NCBI RefSeq assembly: GCF_013407185.1
Contig: NZ_CP026995.1
Location: 1,900,954-1,964,953, forward strand
Length of the DNA stretch: 64,000 nt
DNA from: Nitrosopumilus ureiphilus
GTDB lineage: Archaea; Thermoproteota; Nitrososphaeria; Nitrososphaerales; Nitrosopumilaceae
Direction: 5' to 3'
The notes below the pieces were generated by a model. That model did no database searches and had not been told where the DNA came from. It saw only the letters and a program-made list of their open reading frames with translations. Numbering within the stretch: position 1 is the first letter of the stretch; each line of letters begins with the position of its first letter. This document shows positions 51,045-59,404 of this stretch, one piece after another. The translations under genes and the position numbers were made by a program.

Positions 51045-52388
51045 TTACAGGCTATTTTGTGTCTTGGTTTCTTTGTTTAAGAGACTTTTGTACAATGCAA
51101 TGGCATCTGACTCATCTTTTGGTCCAACAATAACTGCTGAGCCTTTCTTCATAAGGCTTACAGATAATTCATCAGTTCTCATCGACAATCCCAGTCCTCC
51201 TTGATTTTCAACAATGAACCCTTTTTTCTTTGCAATGCTAGATATAGCATTTTCATCAATATCAAAAGTATCAGTTGGGGTAATAGAGTATGTGCGCTTT
51301 CCTCTGTTTCTTCCACACAGTTCTTCTAAAATTAATTCTTCTTTTTTGACAACTTTAAGTTTTCCTGTTCCACAAATTGGACATTCCTCAGCTCTGAATG
51401 TTCTGACACTATTGAAATCAAGATTTTCCAAATCAATGTGAAGTATTCTTGTTGATAGACTTGGTTTTTTCCCAATAATGATTTTTACAGCTTCTGCAAC
51501 TTCAATTCCACCAACTATCGAAAGTATTGATGGATGAACTCCTTCAATACTACATGTTGGTATTGCATCTTCATTTAGATCAGGGAACATACAATAGTAA
51601 CATGCACTTTCTTTTGGTAAAACTGTAAATGCTTGTCCTGAAACTCCAACTGCAGCTCCCGTCACAAAAGGAATTCCAAATTGGACACACGCTTTGTTTA
51701 AAGCATATCTGGCATTAACGCTATCAAGTGCATCAATAACAACATCACATCCTTCAACAACTTCAAGTGCAGTATAGTCATTAACCGAAATAGCCAGAGG
51801 CTCAATCTTACAATCAGGATTTAGTTTCTGTAATTTTTTTGCAGCCACTTCAACTTTAACTTGACCTACATCATCTTCATCAAACATAGTTTGTCTATGT
51901 AAATTAGATAATTCAATTACATCCCTATCAACAATTCTTAATGTTCCAATACCCATTGCAGCTAATCTTGATGTAATTGGATTTCCCAAGCCGCCAGTAC
52001 CAACAACACAGATTTTAGAATTTTTTAATTTCAGTTGTCCATTATAGCCAATCTCTTCAAGCATTACCTGTCGTGAAAATCTGTCTAGTTCTTTTGGAGA
52101 TAGTTCTTCTGAACCGCCAGCTACTGCAGGTAAAATGTAAATTTCATCACCATCTTTAAGAGTAGTTTGCATACCATCAGAGAATTTTGCGTTCTTTCCA
52201 TTGATGTAGATGTTAATCAATGAACGTGGAGTACCATCATTTTCCAAGACACGTCTCTTAAAGTCATCACCCATTAATTCAGAGATTTTTGCAAATGCAT
52301 CAGTTAATGAATCAGCTGAAATCTCAGTTTTTTTCTCGCCTCCACTTTGATTCAAAACAGAAGGTATTGTGAATGTTATATTTGCCAC
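51045..52388 (-). CDS. Fused MoaD/ThiS-like modifier and E1-like (ThiF/MoeB) enzyme
   Basis: 447 residues. Residues 1-92 are a beta-grasp ubiquitin-like domain ending in VAGG (Gly91-Gly92), as in MoaD and SAMPs. It is joined through SEELSPKELDRFSRQ to an E1 domain. The ATP site GTGGLG is at 130-135, DRD at about 154-156, and the catalytic Cys279 is in PTCSIEGV. The zinc cysteines are CYYC (263/266) and CPIC (336/339). A further ~100-residue C-terminal domain is unassigned. The expected chemistry is adenylation of the Gly-Gly end for sulfur transfer or protein conjugation. GTG start overlapping the threonine synthase stop. Confidence 0.9.
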   Translation of the reverse strand: MANITFTIPSVLNQSGGEKKTEISADSLTDAFAKISELMGDDFKRRVLENDGTPRSLINIYINGKNAKFSDGMQTTLKDGDEIYILPAVAGGSEELSPKELDRFSRQVMLEEIGYNGQLKLKNSKICVVGTGGLGNPITSRLAAMGIGTLRIVDRDVIELSNLHRQTMFDEDDVGQVKVEVAAKKLQKLNPDCKIEPLAISVNDYTALEVVEGCDVVIDALDSVNARYALNKACVQFGIPFVTGAAVGVSGQAFTVLPKESACYYCMFPDLNEDAIPTCSIEGVHPSILSIVGGIEVAEAVKIIIGKKPSLSTRILHIDLENLDFNSVRTFRAEECPICGTGKLKVVKKEELILEELCGRNRGKRTYSITPTDTFDIDENAISSIAKKKGFIVENQGGLGLSMRTDELSVSLMKKGSAVIVGPKDESDAIALYKSLLNKETKTQNSL

Positions 52389-53608
52389 TAGTTTACTACC
52401 GCCGATATCTCAGATATGTCTGCTTTCATCACATCAGGCTTTTTTAAGACTTTCATGATTGATTCAGTTGCTTTTAGACCATTACCAGTAACATAGCACA
52501 CCACTTTGTCATTTGCATCAATCTTTCCTTGTTCTACCATTTTCTGAAGAACTGATATTGAGACTCCACCTGCAGGCTCTGTAAATATTCCTTCAGTTTG
52601 TGCAAGTAGTAAAATTGCATCAAGGATTTCTCTGTTGTTACATTCTTCAGCAAAACCATTGTATTGTGCTAAACGTTTTAGAACATATCTACCATCACCA
52701 GGATCACCAATAGCTAAGCTTTTTGCAACAGTGTCAGGATTCTCCACTGGGATTACTTCTTTGGAATTTCTCTTAAATGCATCAACTATTGGTGCGCAAC
52801 CATGTGGTTGTGCTGCAATCATATGCATATTAGAGACGTCATCAAGTAACGAAACGCTTTGTAATTCTTCAAATCCTTTACAAATTGCATTAAGCATAGC
52901 ACCACTCCCCACTGGAATGATTAGTTGATCTGGTACTTGCCATTCTAGTTGTTCTGCAACTTCATATGCAAATGTTTTAGAGCCTTCCACATAATGAGAG
53001 CGCATGTTGATGTTCACTATTCCAATACTTTTACTATCGCCAATTTGTGCAGCAATTCTGTTTGCATCATCATATGTTCCATCAACTGCAATGTAATTTG
53101 CACCATATGACAATGCCTGTGTTATTTTTGCCATCTCAATATTACTTGGAGCAAAAACATGACAAGGTAATCCAGCTTTTGCTGCATGTGCTGCAGTAGC
53201 TGATGCCAAATTACCGGTAGATGCACAACCAACAGATGATAATCCAAATTCCTTTGCTTTGGATACTGCAACTCCTGCAGGTCTATCTTTGAATGAAAAC
53301 GTAGGATTTACAGAATCATTTTTGATGTAAAGATTGTTTAATCCTAATTTTTCCCCGAGATTGTCAGCCTTGATGAGAGGGGTCATTCCAGCACCAATGC
53401 TGACAATGTTGGATTTGTTCTCTATGGGTAATAATTCAAAGTATCTCCAATAGGTGTGGTCACGATTGGTAAATGTGTTCTTAGTAATTGCAGGAAAATC
53501 ATACTTTACATCAAGTGGCCCAAAACACTTATCACAAATATACTTGAAAGCATCATCATAATCTTTTTTACATTCTCTACATTGCAATGATGTTCTAGTC
53601 AAGATCAA
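52388..53608 (-). CDS. thrC: Threonine synthase
   Basis: 406 residues of a fold-type II PLP enzyme with an N-terminal zinc-ribbon-like segment (CRECKKDYDDAFKYICDKCFGPL), as in archaeal ThrC. The PLP lysine lies in NPTFSFKDRPAG, the SxGN loop in CASTGNLASATAAHAAK, and the phosphate loop in PVGSGAMLNAI. It makes threonine from O-phosphohomoserine. The TAG stop overlaps the GTG start of the fused MoaD-E1 gene, suggesting co-transcription and hinting at shared sulfur/amino-acid metabolism. Confidence 0.93.
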   Translation of the reverse strand: MILTRTSLQCRECKKDYDDAFKYICDKCFGPLDVKYDFPAITKNTFTNRDHTYWRYFELLPIENKSNIVSIGAGMTPLIKADNLGEKLGLNNLYIKNDSVNPTFSFKDRPAGVAVSKAKEFGLSSVGCASTGNLASATAAHAAKAGLPCHVFAPSNIEMAKITQALSYGANYIAVDGTYDDANRIAAQIGDSKSIGIVNINMRSHYVEGSKTFAYEVAEQLEWQVPDQLIIPVGSGAMLNAICKGFEELQSVSLLDDVSNMHMIAAQPHGCAPIVDAFKRNSKEVIPVENPDTVAKSLAIGDPGDGRYVLKRLAQYNGFAEECNNREILDAILLLAQTEGIFTEPAGGVSISVLQKMVEQGKIDANDKVVCYVTGNGLKATESIMKVLKKPDVMKADISEISAVVN

Positions 53609-53810
53609 TTCCTCCTTTGAAAAGATAGATAAAAAATCCTAATATCAAGTTAAGTAATACTTAATTTGATGGGTAAAAAATATAATAACAAATAACGAAA
53701 AATAGAGAAAATCATTAGAATAGAAAGAATATCGATGAAAATTTTGAAAAAACAAACTTTTGACAGAAATTTCAATTATGAGTAAGGTTTTTAGATATTT
53801 TTGAAAACGA

Positions 53811-54392
53811 ATGGTTGTGGACAATAAAACCGTAATCCCAATCATAGTTGGAATAATTATTGTAATTATTGGAATTGTTGTAATAATCAATGAAGAACCA
53901 AACATAATAGAAGTTGAAGATACGATGGATAAAGAAATTTTGCCAGAAGAAGAGGCCATACCAGAGATTCAAGAGAAGTTAGATGAGTTAGAAAAAATAA
54001 ATTTGGAAAATGAGTATAGACCTAAAGAAAGAGAATGGATCACTTCAGGACCATTTCAACTTGATCGTAGTGAATATGTACTTGGAGAAAAAATTTTTCT
54101 TAGAATTGGAGGATTAACTAGCGAAGAAAAAGGACAAGTTGCATTTCTTAGGCCACTAAATGGCACACATTATTCTGTTTATTGGACCATTCCATTTGAT
54201 GGAGCAGAAAAATCAGCATTCAATTATTATTTGCAGCCACAGCTATCAAAAAGACTTGGGTATTGCACAGCAGATGATTTTGTTGGGGAATGGAGGGTAG
54301 TGTTTAGAGGAACAGACTATCCAAACTTAGAATTTAAGATTACAGAAGATATTCTTACAGGAGATGAAGAGGATTATGAACCTGTATGTTAA
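53811..54392 (+). CDS. Single-pass membrane protein with external domain
   Basis: 193 residues: one N-terminal membrane helix (about 8-27, VIPIIVGIIIVIIGIVVII), an acidic coiled-coil-prone linker (about 28-70, EEEAIPEIQEKLDELEKI), then a beta domain. The domain includes GPFQLDRSEYVLGEKIFLRIGGL and WTIPFDG, with two cysteines near the end that may bond. Similar GPFxLDRSxYxLGE modules occur in thaumarchaeal envelope proteins in my experience. Convergent with hisI. No function assigned. Confidence 0.75.
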   Translation: MVVDNKTVIPIIVGIIIVIIGIVVIINEEPNIIEVEDTMDKEILPEEEAIPEIQEKLDELEKINLENEYRPKEREWITSGPFQLDRSEYVLGEKIFLRIGGLTSEEKGQVAFLRPLNGTHYSVYWTIPFDGAEKSAFNYYLQPQLSKRLGYCTADDFVGEWRVVFRGTDYPNLEFKITEDILTGDEEDYEPVC

Positions 54393-54399
54393 TTTATTT

Positions 54400-54723
54400 T
54401 TATAATGAATTATGAAAACAAACTTTTTCACCCAAGTGACACGCGGGGCCTGAAGGGTCTACAAGATAAATTATAGCATCAGAATCACAGTCAACTAAAA
54501 TTTGTTTAATCTTTTGAGTATTTCCTGATTCTTCGCCTTTCATCCAGAGTTTGTTTCGAGAGCGACTCCAAAACCAAGAGTTACCAGTTTTTTTTGCCAA
54601 TTCTAAAGATTCTTTGTTTGCATATGCTAGAGTCAGGACATCTTTTGTATTTGCATCTTGAACTATTACTGGAACCAAGCCTCCGCTTTTCTCAAAATCA
54701 ATATCATCAATAGATTTTTTCAT
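54400..54723 (-). CDS. hisI: Phosphoribosyl-AMP cyclohydrolase
   Basis: 107 residues from the ATG at 54723: GLVPVIVQDANTKDVLTLAYANKESLELAKKTGNSWFWSRSRNKLWMKGEESGN, DCDSDAI (metal-binding aspartates/cysteine) and GPACHLGEKVCF (zinc cysteines). It opens the purine ring of phosphoribosyl-AMP in histidine synthesis. Only the HisI domain is present; HisE is not fused. The frame is open upstream, but that part belongs to the end of the tnpB element. It is cut off from the rest of the his operon by the tnpB element and a toxin-antitoxin pair. Confidence 0.95.
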   Translation of the reverse strand: MKKSIDDIDFEKSGGLVPVIVQDANTKDVLTLAYANKESLELAKKTGNSWFWSRSRNKLWMKGEESGNTQKIKQILVDCDSDAIIYLVDPSGPACHLGEKVCFHNSL

Positions 54724-54748
54724 GACGTAAATTCGGTTCTGTGTTTTA

Positions 54749-56016
54749 GGTTCTGTGAAGTCATGGAGACCTCGACTTTGATACATCTACTATCTGGATT
54801 TCCACACCATCATAGTTTAATGATTTGGGTTCCATCATTCGTGAGAAAAGTTCACTTGTCGCTTCACCTGTATCGCCTCTAGCATGGTTAAACCTAGACC
54901 ACGCCTTGTGGGCAATGTTCATGGATGCAACTACATCCTTGTCCATGCTCTTGCCACAATTAGTGCACAATAATTTACGTCTGTTTTGCCTGTCCTCTTG
55001 GATTCTCTTTCCGCATATTGGACACAGCTTGCTTGTGCGTTTTAGGTCAACAAAGACAACTGGGATTTCAATCCACAATGCCTTGTATTCCATCTGTCTC
55101 TGCAGTTCATAAAACTGCCAGCCGTTTAACTTTCTTCTGTACTTGTTTCCCTGACCATTTCCCTTTCTGTACAGTTTTCTGATTCCCTTCAAGTCCTCAA
55201 AAGCAATTGCAGATTTTGTCTTTACTGCATGATTCACAATATCTTTTGAGATTTTGTGGATGAACTGTCTTGTCCTATTCTGCAGTCTTTGTTGCAGATT
55301 CTTGTAGTATTGTCTCTTCTTTCTGTGATCGTTTCTTTTGAATCCTGCTCTGGCATGAATTGTGTTTTGTTTGATTGAGAGTAACTTGTTTGTCTTGTAG
55401 AATGTTACTAGACTGTCATTGCCACATGTTACGTTTCTTAGGTTTCTGTCTATTCCAACTATCTTGGTACATTCTATCTCTTCAATCTCTTTTGAGATAT
55501 ATAGACTGATGTTGAGGGTAGTCAGTGAGAATGAATGTACAGTCATGGTTGGGTCTGACAGTATTTTTAGAGTGTGATTATTTAGCAGGATGTTTACAGA
55601 CTGATGATACTTGAATGGGATTGACAATAATGAACCGTTAATTTTTATTCCATAGCAGTTTGTCAGATATTGCTTTCTGACAAATGGTGACTTTGTTTTT
55701 CTGCCTCTCTTGATTGACTGTTTCATTTGTGAGAGCCTGCCACATGCTTGTGATATGGCGTTTAGTTTGTAGGATGATAAAATATCATATCTGGATAGCT
55801 CATGGTATGATAACATGGAAAGTCTTTTCAGTGTAGAGCAGTTGTTTTCTAATCCAATTCTGATACAATGGTTTACCATTTTACGGAATGTTTCCATCAT
55901 GGAATCTAAATCATGGTTTTGTGGAACATTCTGTTTTATTGACTTGATTGCCTTCAACAATTATCATTATTTATTATTTTAATTAAGGTTTCAGGTTTCC
56001 ATAACTTCACAGAACC
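54749..56016 (-). mobile_element. tnpB-carrying insertion element with inverted ends
   Basis: An 18-base sequence at 55999-56016 (CCATAACTTCACAGAACC) recurs in inverse orientation, with one mismatch, at 54749-54766, overlapping the tnpB stop. Between them lies only tnpB. No tnpA is present, so this is an IS1341-like, tnpB-only unit. Inverted ends are not a usual feature of IS200/IS605 elements, so the exact borders remain a guess. It sits 26 bases upstream of hisI, separating it from hisF. Confidence 0.6.
54761..55960 (-). CDS. tnpB: TnpB, RNA-guided nuclease of IS200/IS605-type elements
   Basis: 399 residues with an apparently complete active site. RuvC-I Asp171 is in IVGIDRNLRNVTC, RuvC-II Glu255 in IAFEDLKGIRK, the zinc finger is CPIC (313/316) and CTNC (332/335), and RuvC-III Asp342 is in DKDVVASMNIAHKAW. 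TnpB proteins cut DNA next to a transposon-adjacent motif using an RNA made from their own 3' end. Here the last ~120 coding bases could form that RNA, with small hairpins visible. A TTG start is used. No frameshift or stop interrupts it. Confidence 0.92.
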   Translation of the reverse strand: MLKAIKSIKQNVPQNHDLDSMMETFRKMVNHCIRIGLENNCSTLKRLSMLSYHELSRYDILSSYKLNAISQACGRLSQMKQSIKRGRKTKSPFVRKQYLTNCYGIKINGSLLSIPFKYHQSVNILLNNHTLKILSDPTMTVHSFSLTTLNISLYISKEIEEIECTKIVGIDRNLRNVTCGNDSLVTFYKTNKLLSIKQNTIHARAGFKRNDHRKKRQYYKNLQQRLQNRTRQFIHKISKDIVNHAVKTKSAIAFEDLKGIRKLYRKGNGQGNKYRRKLNGWQFYELQRQMEYKALWIEIPVVFVDLKRTSKLCPICGKRIQEDRQNRRKLLCTNCGKSMDKDVVASMNIAHKAWSRFNHARGDTGEATSELFSRMMEPKSLNYDGVEIQIVDVSKSRSP

Positions 56017-56028
56017 CATTTGATTATT

Positions 56029-56054
56029 GTTTATAAGTAAGAAATTTCTTACTT
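56029..56054 (+). promoter_or_regulatory. Promoter and 20-base palindromic operator of the toxin-antitoxin pair
   Basis: GTTTATAAG (56029-56037) is a TATA box. Overlapping its end is a perfect 20-base palindrome, AAGTAAGAAATTTCTTACTT (56035-56054), five bases before the antitoxin ATG at 56060. Binding there would block transcription, as expected for autoregulation by an AbrB-type antitoxin. Confidence 0.7.
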
Positions 56055-56059
56055 TACGT

Positions 56060-56320
56060 ATGAGCGAATCTACACTGAAAACAGTGAGTGTGTCTGAAAA
56101 GGGTCAAATCGCAATACCAAAAGAGATTCAGATACTACTTGGAATCAAAAAAGGAGACAGATTAGTGCTTACTGCAAAAAATGAAAAACTGTTGATTCAA
56201 AAAGCTACAAAAGTTGCAAAACAAATTGAGGTGGATTTTGGACCTTTGACAAAAATGTCTGAACAAACTGCAAAAAAACTGTGGGACAATAAAGATGACG
56301 AGATCTGGAACAGTTTTTGA
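56060..56320 (+). CDS. AbrB/SpoVT-type antitoxin
   Basis: 86 residues: LKTVSVSEKGQIAIPKEIQILLGIKKGDRLVLTAKNEKLLIQK is a swapped-hairpin AbrB DNA-binding domain. A C-terminal helical tail (about 55-86, KMSEQTAKKLWDNKDDEIWNSF) would bind and block the toxin. The ATG at 56060 was chosen over one 11 codons upstream because the palindromic operator and TATA box would otherwise lie inside the gene. It overlaps the toxin gene by 26 bases, typical of coupled toxin-antitoxin pairs. Confidence 0.88.
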   Translation: MSESTLKTVSVSEKGQIAIPKEIQILLGIKKGDRLVLTAKNEKLLIQKATKVAKQIEVDFGPLTKMSEQTAKKLWDNKDDEIWNSF

Positions 56321-56648
56321 GTCTGGAGATATTGTACTTGTTCCGTTTCCATTTACTAATATGTCACAGACAAAACTACGACCAGTTTTCATACTGTCAA
56401 ATAGAACATACAATAGATCTTCATCAGACTTTGTATGCTGCGGTATTACTTCAAATCTGAGTAACAAAGATCATTCCGTTTTACTAGATCTAAAAGACAT
56501 GAAAGAAGGAACCATTCCAAAAAAGAGTAGAATAAAATTCAACAAGATATTTACCTTAGAAAAAACATTGATCATAAAAAAAGTTGGCAGTGTAAATTCA
56601 AAAATATTAAAATCTGTAAAGTCATCACTTTTTTTGTTACTTGGGTAA
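56295..56648 (+). CDS. MazF/PemK-type toxin endoribonuclease
   Basis: 117 residues: SGDIVLVPFPFTNMSQTKLRPVFILSN is the MazF/PemK N-terminal signature, followed by FVCCGITSNL, the position of the catalytic Ser/Thr, and a C-terminal helix. Such toxins cut mRNA at short sequences. The ATG lies within the antitoxin gene. The pair is on the opposite strand to the his genes and lies between hisF and the tnpB element, so it was probably inserted there. Confidence 0.88.
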   Translation: MTRSGTVFESGDIVLVPFPFTNMSQTKLRPVFILSNRTYNRSSSDFVCCGITSNLSNKDHSVLLDLKDMKEGTIPKKSRIKFNKIFTLEKTLIIKKVGSVNSKILKSVKSSLFLLLG

Positions 56649-56683
56649 TCGATCAATACACTTGACGTAGTGATAAGACAGAC

Positions 56684-57487
56684 TTACAATCTTACAGGGA
56701 TTTTTTTTTCTTTTAGGAATGTTTTGACTCCTTTTACACCATGAGTTTCATAGTGAAAAATGGAAGCTGCCAAAGCTGCATCTACATTTGATTTTTTAAA
56801 TACATCAACCATATCATCCGGTTTCCCACAACCACCAGATGCAATTACGGGAACAGATACAGAGTCAACAATTGATTTTGTAAGTAAAATATCATAGCCG
56901 TCTTTTGTGCCATCTCTATCAATACTGGTAAGTAAAATTTCTCCAGCACCAAGACCATCTACCTTTTTTGCCCACTGTATTGCATCAATTCCAGTTCCCT
57001 CTTTTCCACCATAAATGTAAACCTCAAACCAGAATTTTTTATCATCTTCTGAAAATATAGTGATATTTTCTTTGATAGAATAATTTCTTTTAGCATCAAT
57101 TGCAACTACAACGCATTGACGGCCAAACAATTCCATTAGTTCAGTAATAACTTGAGGATTTTTTATTGCTCCAGTATTGATACCCACCTTATCAGCACCA
57201 CTAAGTAAAATGTTTCTTGCATCCTCCAATGATTTAACACCACCTCCAACTGTAAATGGAATGTCAATTACGGATGCAACACTTCTAACTAAATCTTTGA
57301 TTGTTTCTCTTTGCTCATCAGATGCAGTAATATCTAAAAATACTAATTCATCGGCACCTTCATCACTATATTTTTTAGCTAATTCAACTGGATCACCTGC
57401 ATCTTTAATTGATTCAAAATTAAGTCCCTTTACTACTCTGCCATTTTTTACATCAAGGCAGGGAATGATTCGTTTTGTTAAGGTCAT
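56684..57487 (-). CDS. hisF: Imidazole glycerol phosphate synthase, cyclase subunit
   Basis: 267 residues of a (beta/alpha)8 barrel: [16 protein letters not shown] with the catalytic Asp, [31 protein letters not shown] with the second catalytic Asp, and [13 protein letters not shown]. With HisH it forms IGP and AICAR. Its start overlaps the hisA stop by four bases. It is now the last gene of the intact his cluster before the inserted elements. Confidence 0.97.
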   Translation of the reverse strand: MTLTKRIIPCLDVKNGRVVKGLNFESIKDAGDPVELAKKYSDEGADELVFLDITASDEQRETIKDLVRSVASVIDIPFTVGGGVKSLEDARNILLSGADKVGINTGAIKNPQVITELMELFGRQCVVVAIDAKRNYSIKENITIFSEDDKKFWFEVYIYGGKEGTGIDAIQWAKKVDGLGAGEILLTSIDRDGTKDGYDILLTKSIVDSVSVPVIASGGCGKPDDMVDVFKKSNVDAALAASIFHYETHGVKGVKTFLKEKKIPVRL

Positions 57488-58191
57488 GCTATTTTTTTTG
57501 CTTCCTCTATTGTGATCTTATTTTCATAAAGAGCCTTTCCAAGTATTACTCCATACGGGTCTTTTTCTTTAACATCTTTAATATCACCAATATTTGATAT
57601 TCCACCACTTGCAATCACATTTGTTTTCTCTAGATTACAAGCCTGTTCCAAAAATTCCAAGTCAGGACCTTCCATAGTCCCATCACGACTTACATTTGTT
57701 AGTAAAAATTCTGTAAAACCCATTTCAAGGAATTCTTTGATAGAATCAATCAAGTTTATTCCAGTTTTATCTTGCCATCCATGTATTACAATTTCACCAT
57801 CTTTGTGATCTACAGAAATTACAATTTTCTTAGCACCTAAAGATAAGAGTAATTTTTTTAACAATTTTTGGTCTTTAAATGCCAGAGTTCCAATTATCAC
57901 TCTGTCACATATTTTGATTATATCTAAAATCAATGATTCATCCCTTAAACCTCCAGCAACTTCTACTGGTATTGTTACTTGTTCCAAGATTTTTTTAATT
58001 ATGGAAATGTTAGAGCCCAATCCTAAAGCTGCATCTAAATCCACTATATGCAGCATATCAGCACCATTTGCTTCCCATTTTTTTGCAATTTCTACAGGAT
58101 TGTCACTATATACGGTTTTTTGTTTTGGATCACCTTTGTAGAGTCGAACCACTTGTCCACCCATAAGATCAATTGCAGGTATAATTTTCAT
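57484..58191 (-). CDS. hisA: ProFAR isomerase
   Basis: 235 residues: a (beta/alpha)8 barrel related to His[20 protein letters not shown] opens the protein with the catalytic Asp; [31 protein letters not shown] and VIASGGISN follow. It isomerises ProFAR to PRFAR. It overlaps both hisH and hisF by four bases. Confidence 0.97.
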   Translation of the reverse strand: MKIIPAIDLMGGQVVRLYKGDPKQKTVYSDNPVEIAKKWEANGADMLHIVDLDAALGLGSNISIIKKILEQVTIPVEVAGGLRDESLILDIIKICDRVIIGTLAFKDQKLLKKLLLSLGAKKIVISVDHKDGEIVIHGWQDKTGINLIDSIKEFLEMGFTEFLLTNVSRDGTMEGPDLEFLEQACNLEKTNVIASGGISNIGDIKDVKEKDPYGVILGKALYENKITIEEAKKIA

Positions 58192-58793
58192 TTTTTACAC
58201 ACATCAAGAAAATTCTTAATCATTATCTTTCCAACAGAACTTGATTTTTCTGGATGAAATTGAGTACCAATAAAATTATCTTGTTCAACTACTGCTGGAA
58301 TTTTAATACCATAATCAGAAACAGCAGTAATCACATTATCAGAACTTGGTTTAACTCTGTAAGAGTGTACAAAGTAAACCCATGAACCATCATCAACACC
58401 TTCAAGAATTTTACCTGGTCTTTTAATTTCAAGATCATTCCACCCCATATGAGGAACTTTTAGAGATGGTGGCAGTACAATTACTTTACCATCAATTACA
58501 TTTAATCCCTTTTCTTGTCCTTCTTCACTATTTTCAAAAAACATTTCCATTCCAAGACAAATTCCAAGTACAGGCATATCCCCTACATAATCTTTGAATT
58601 CAGTTTTAGAATAATTTCTAATACTATTAATAGCAGGATCAAAGTTTCCCACACCAGGAAGTAGTAAACCTGAGTAGTTGTTGGGTTCATCAAAGTTTGT
58701 TATGACATCAACTGTAGCTCCTGCTTTTTCTAAGGAATTTTTCAAGCTGAAAATATTTCCAGCCCCGTAATCAAAAATTGCTACACTAACCAT
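58188..58793 (-). CDS. hisH: Imidazole glycerol phosphate synthase, glutaminase subunit
   Basis: 201 residues of a class I glutamine amidotransferase. The nucleophile Cys is in PVLGICLGMEMFF, and the catalytic His-Glu in GTQFHPEKSS. IFDYGAGNIFSLKNSLEKAG is the HisH N-terminus. It supplies ammonia to HisF. Overlaps hisB by one base and hisA by four. Confidence 0.97.
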   Translation of the reverse strand: MVSVAIFDYGAGNIFSLKNSLEKAGATVDVITNFDEPNNYSGLLLPGVGNFDPAINSIRNYSKTEFKDYVGDMPVLGICLGMEMFFENSEEGQEKGLNVIDGKVIVLPPSLKVPHMGWNDLEIKRPGKILEGVDDGSWVYFVHSYRVKPSSDNVITAVSDYGIKIPAVVEQDNFIGTQFHPEKSSSVGKIMIKNFLDVCKK

Positions 58794-59380
58794 TACATTG
58801 AACCTTTAGTACTTGGAATTCCTTTTTGTTTTTTATCTAATGTGGATGCATTTCGAAATGCAACAGCAAGTGATTTTATGGCAGCTTCAACTTTGTGATG
58901 ATCATTATCTCCATACTTTACAGTAAGGTGAATGCAGCTGTTAAGATTTTGCAGTAATGATTGGAAAAAGTGTTCAAGATCTTCTTTAGAGACATCTTCG
59001 ATTTTACTTCGCTTAATTAACAGAGTTGATTTCCAAAACGGGCGCTTTATCAAATCAATTGATGCCTCAGCTAGAGATTCATCCATTGGAACTGATGCAT
59101 AACTAAATCTTGTAATTCCGATTCTTGACCCCAGTGCTTTATCAATTGCTTGTCCTAGTGTAATTGCAGTATCCTCAATGAGATGGTGTTCAATTCCATC
59201 ATTTGATTTTGCATTAATCTTCAAATCCATCATACCATGTTTCCCAAAAGATACAATCAGATGATCAAGGAAACTAATGCCGGTTTTGATGCTTGTTTTT
59301 CCAAATCCATCAATGTTTACAGATACTTGAACGCTAGTTTCTTTGGTATTTCGATTGATTGATGCTTTTCTGGAGGCCAT
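58793..59380 (-). CDS. hisB: Imidazoleglycerol-phosphate dehydratase
   Basis: 195 residues with the two half-repeats of His[18 protein letters not shown] and DDHHKVEAA-type [14 protein letters not shown], plus [17 protein letters not shown]; the paired histidines bind the two manganese ions. It is the single-function (dehydratase only) form without a fused phosphatase, which makes the HAD gene next to it interesting. Starts 24 bases after the HAD gene. Confidence 0.97.
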   Translation of the reverse strand: MASRKASINRNTKETSVQVSVNIDGFGKTSIKTGISFLDHLIVSFGKHGMMDLKINAKSNDGIEHHLIEDTAITLGQAIDKALGSRIGITRFSYASVPMDESLAEASIDLIKRPFWKSTLLIKRSKIEDVSKEDLEHFFQSLLQNLNSCIHLTVKYGDNDHHKVEAAIKSLAVAFRNASTLDKKQKGIPSTKGSM

Positions 59381-59404
59381 ATTTTGCTCAGACTATAATG
59401 TGCT

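Noticed and set aside
53645-53972. Minus-strand frames before the 193-aa membrane protein gene
   Set aside because: Low-complexity Asn/Tyr/Ile/Phe strings generated by AT-rich promoter and helix-coding DNA.
54724-54786. Longer start for HisI
   Set aside because: The added 21 residues overlap the tnpB end and inverted repeat and do not belong to the HisI fold.
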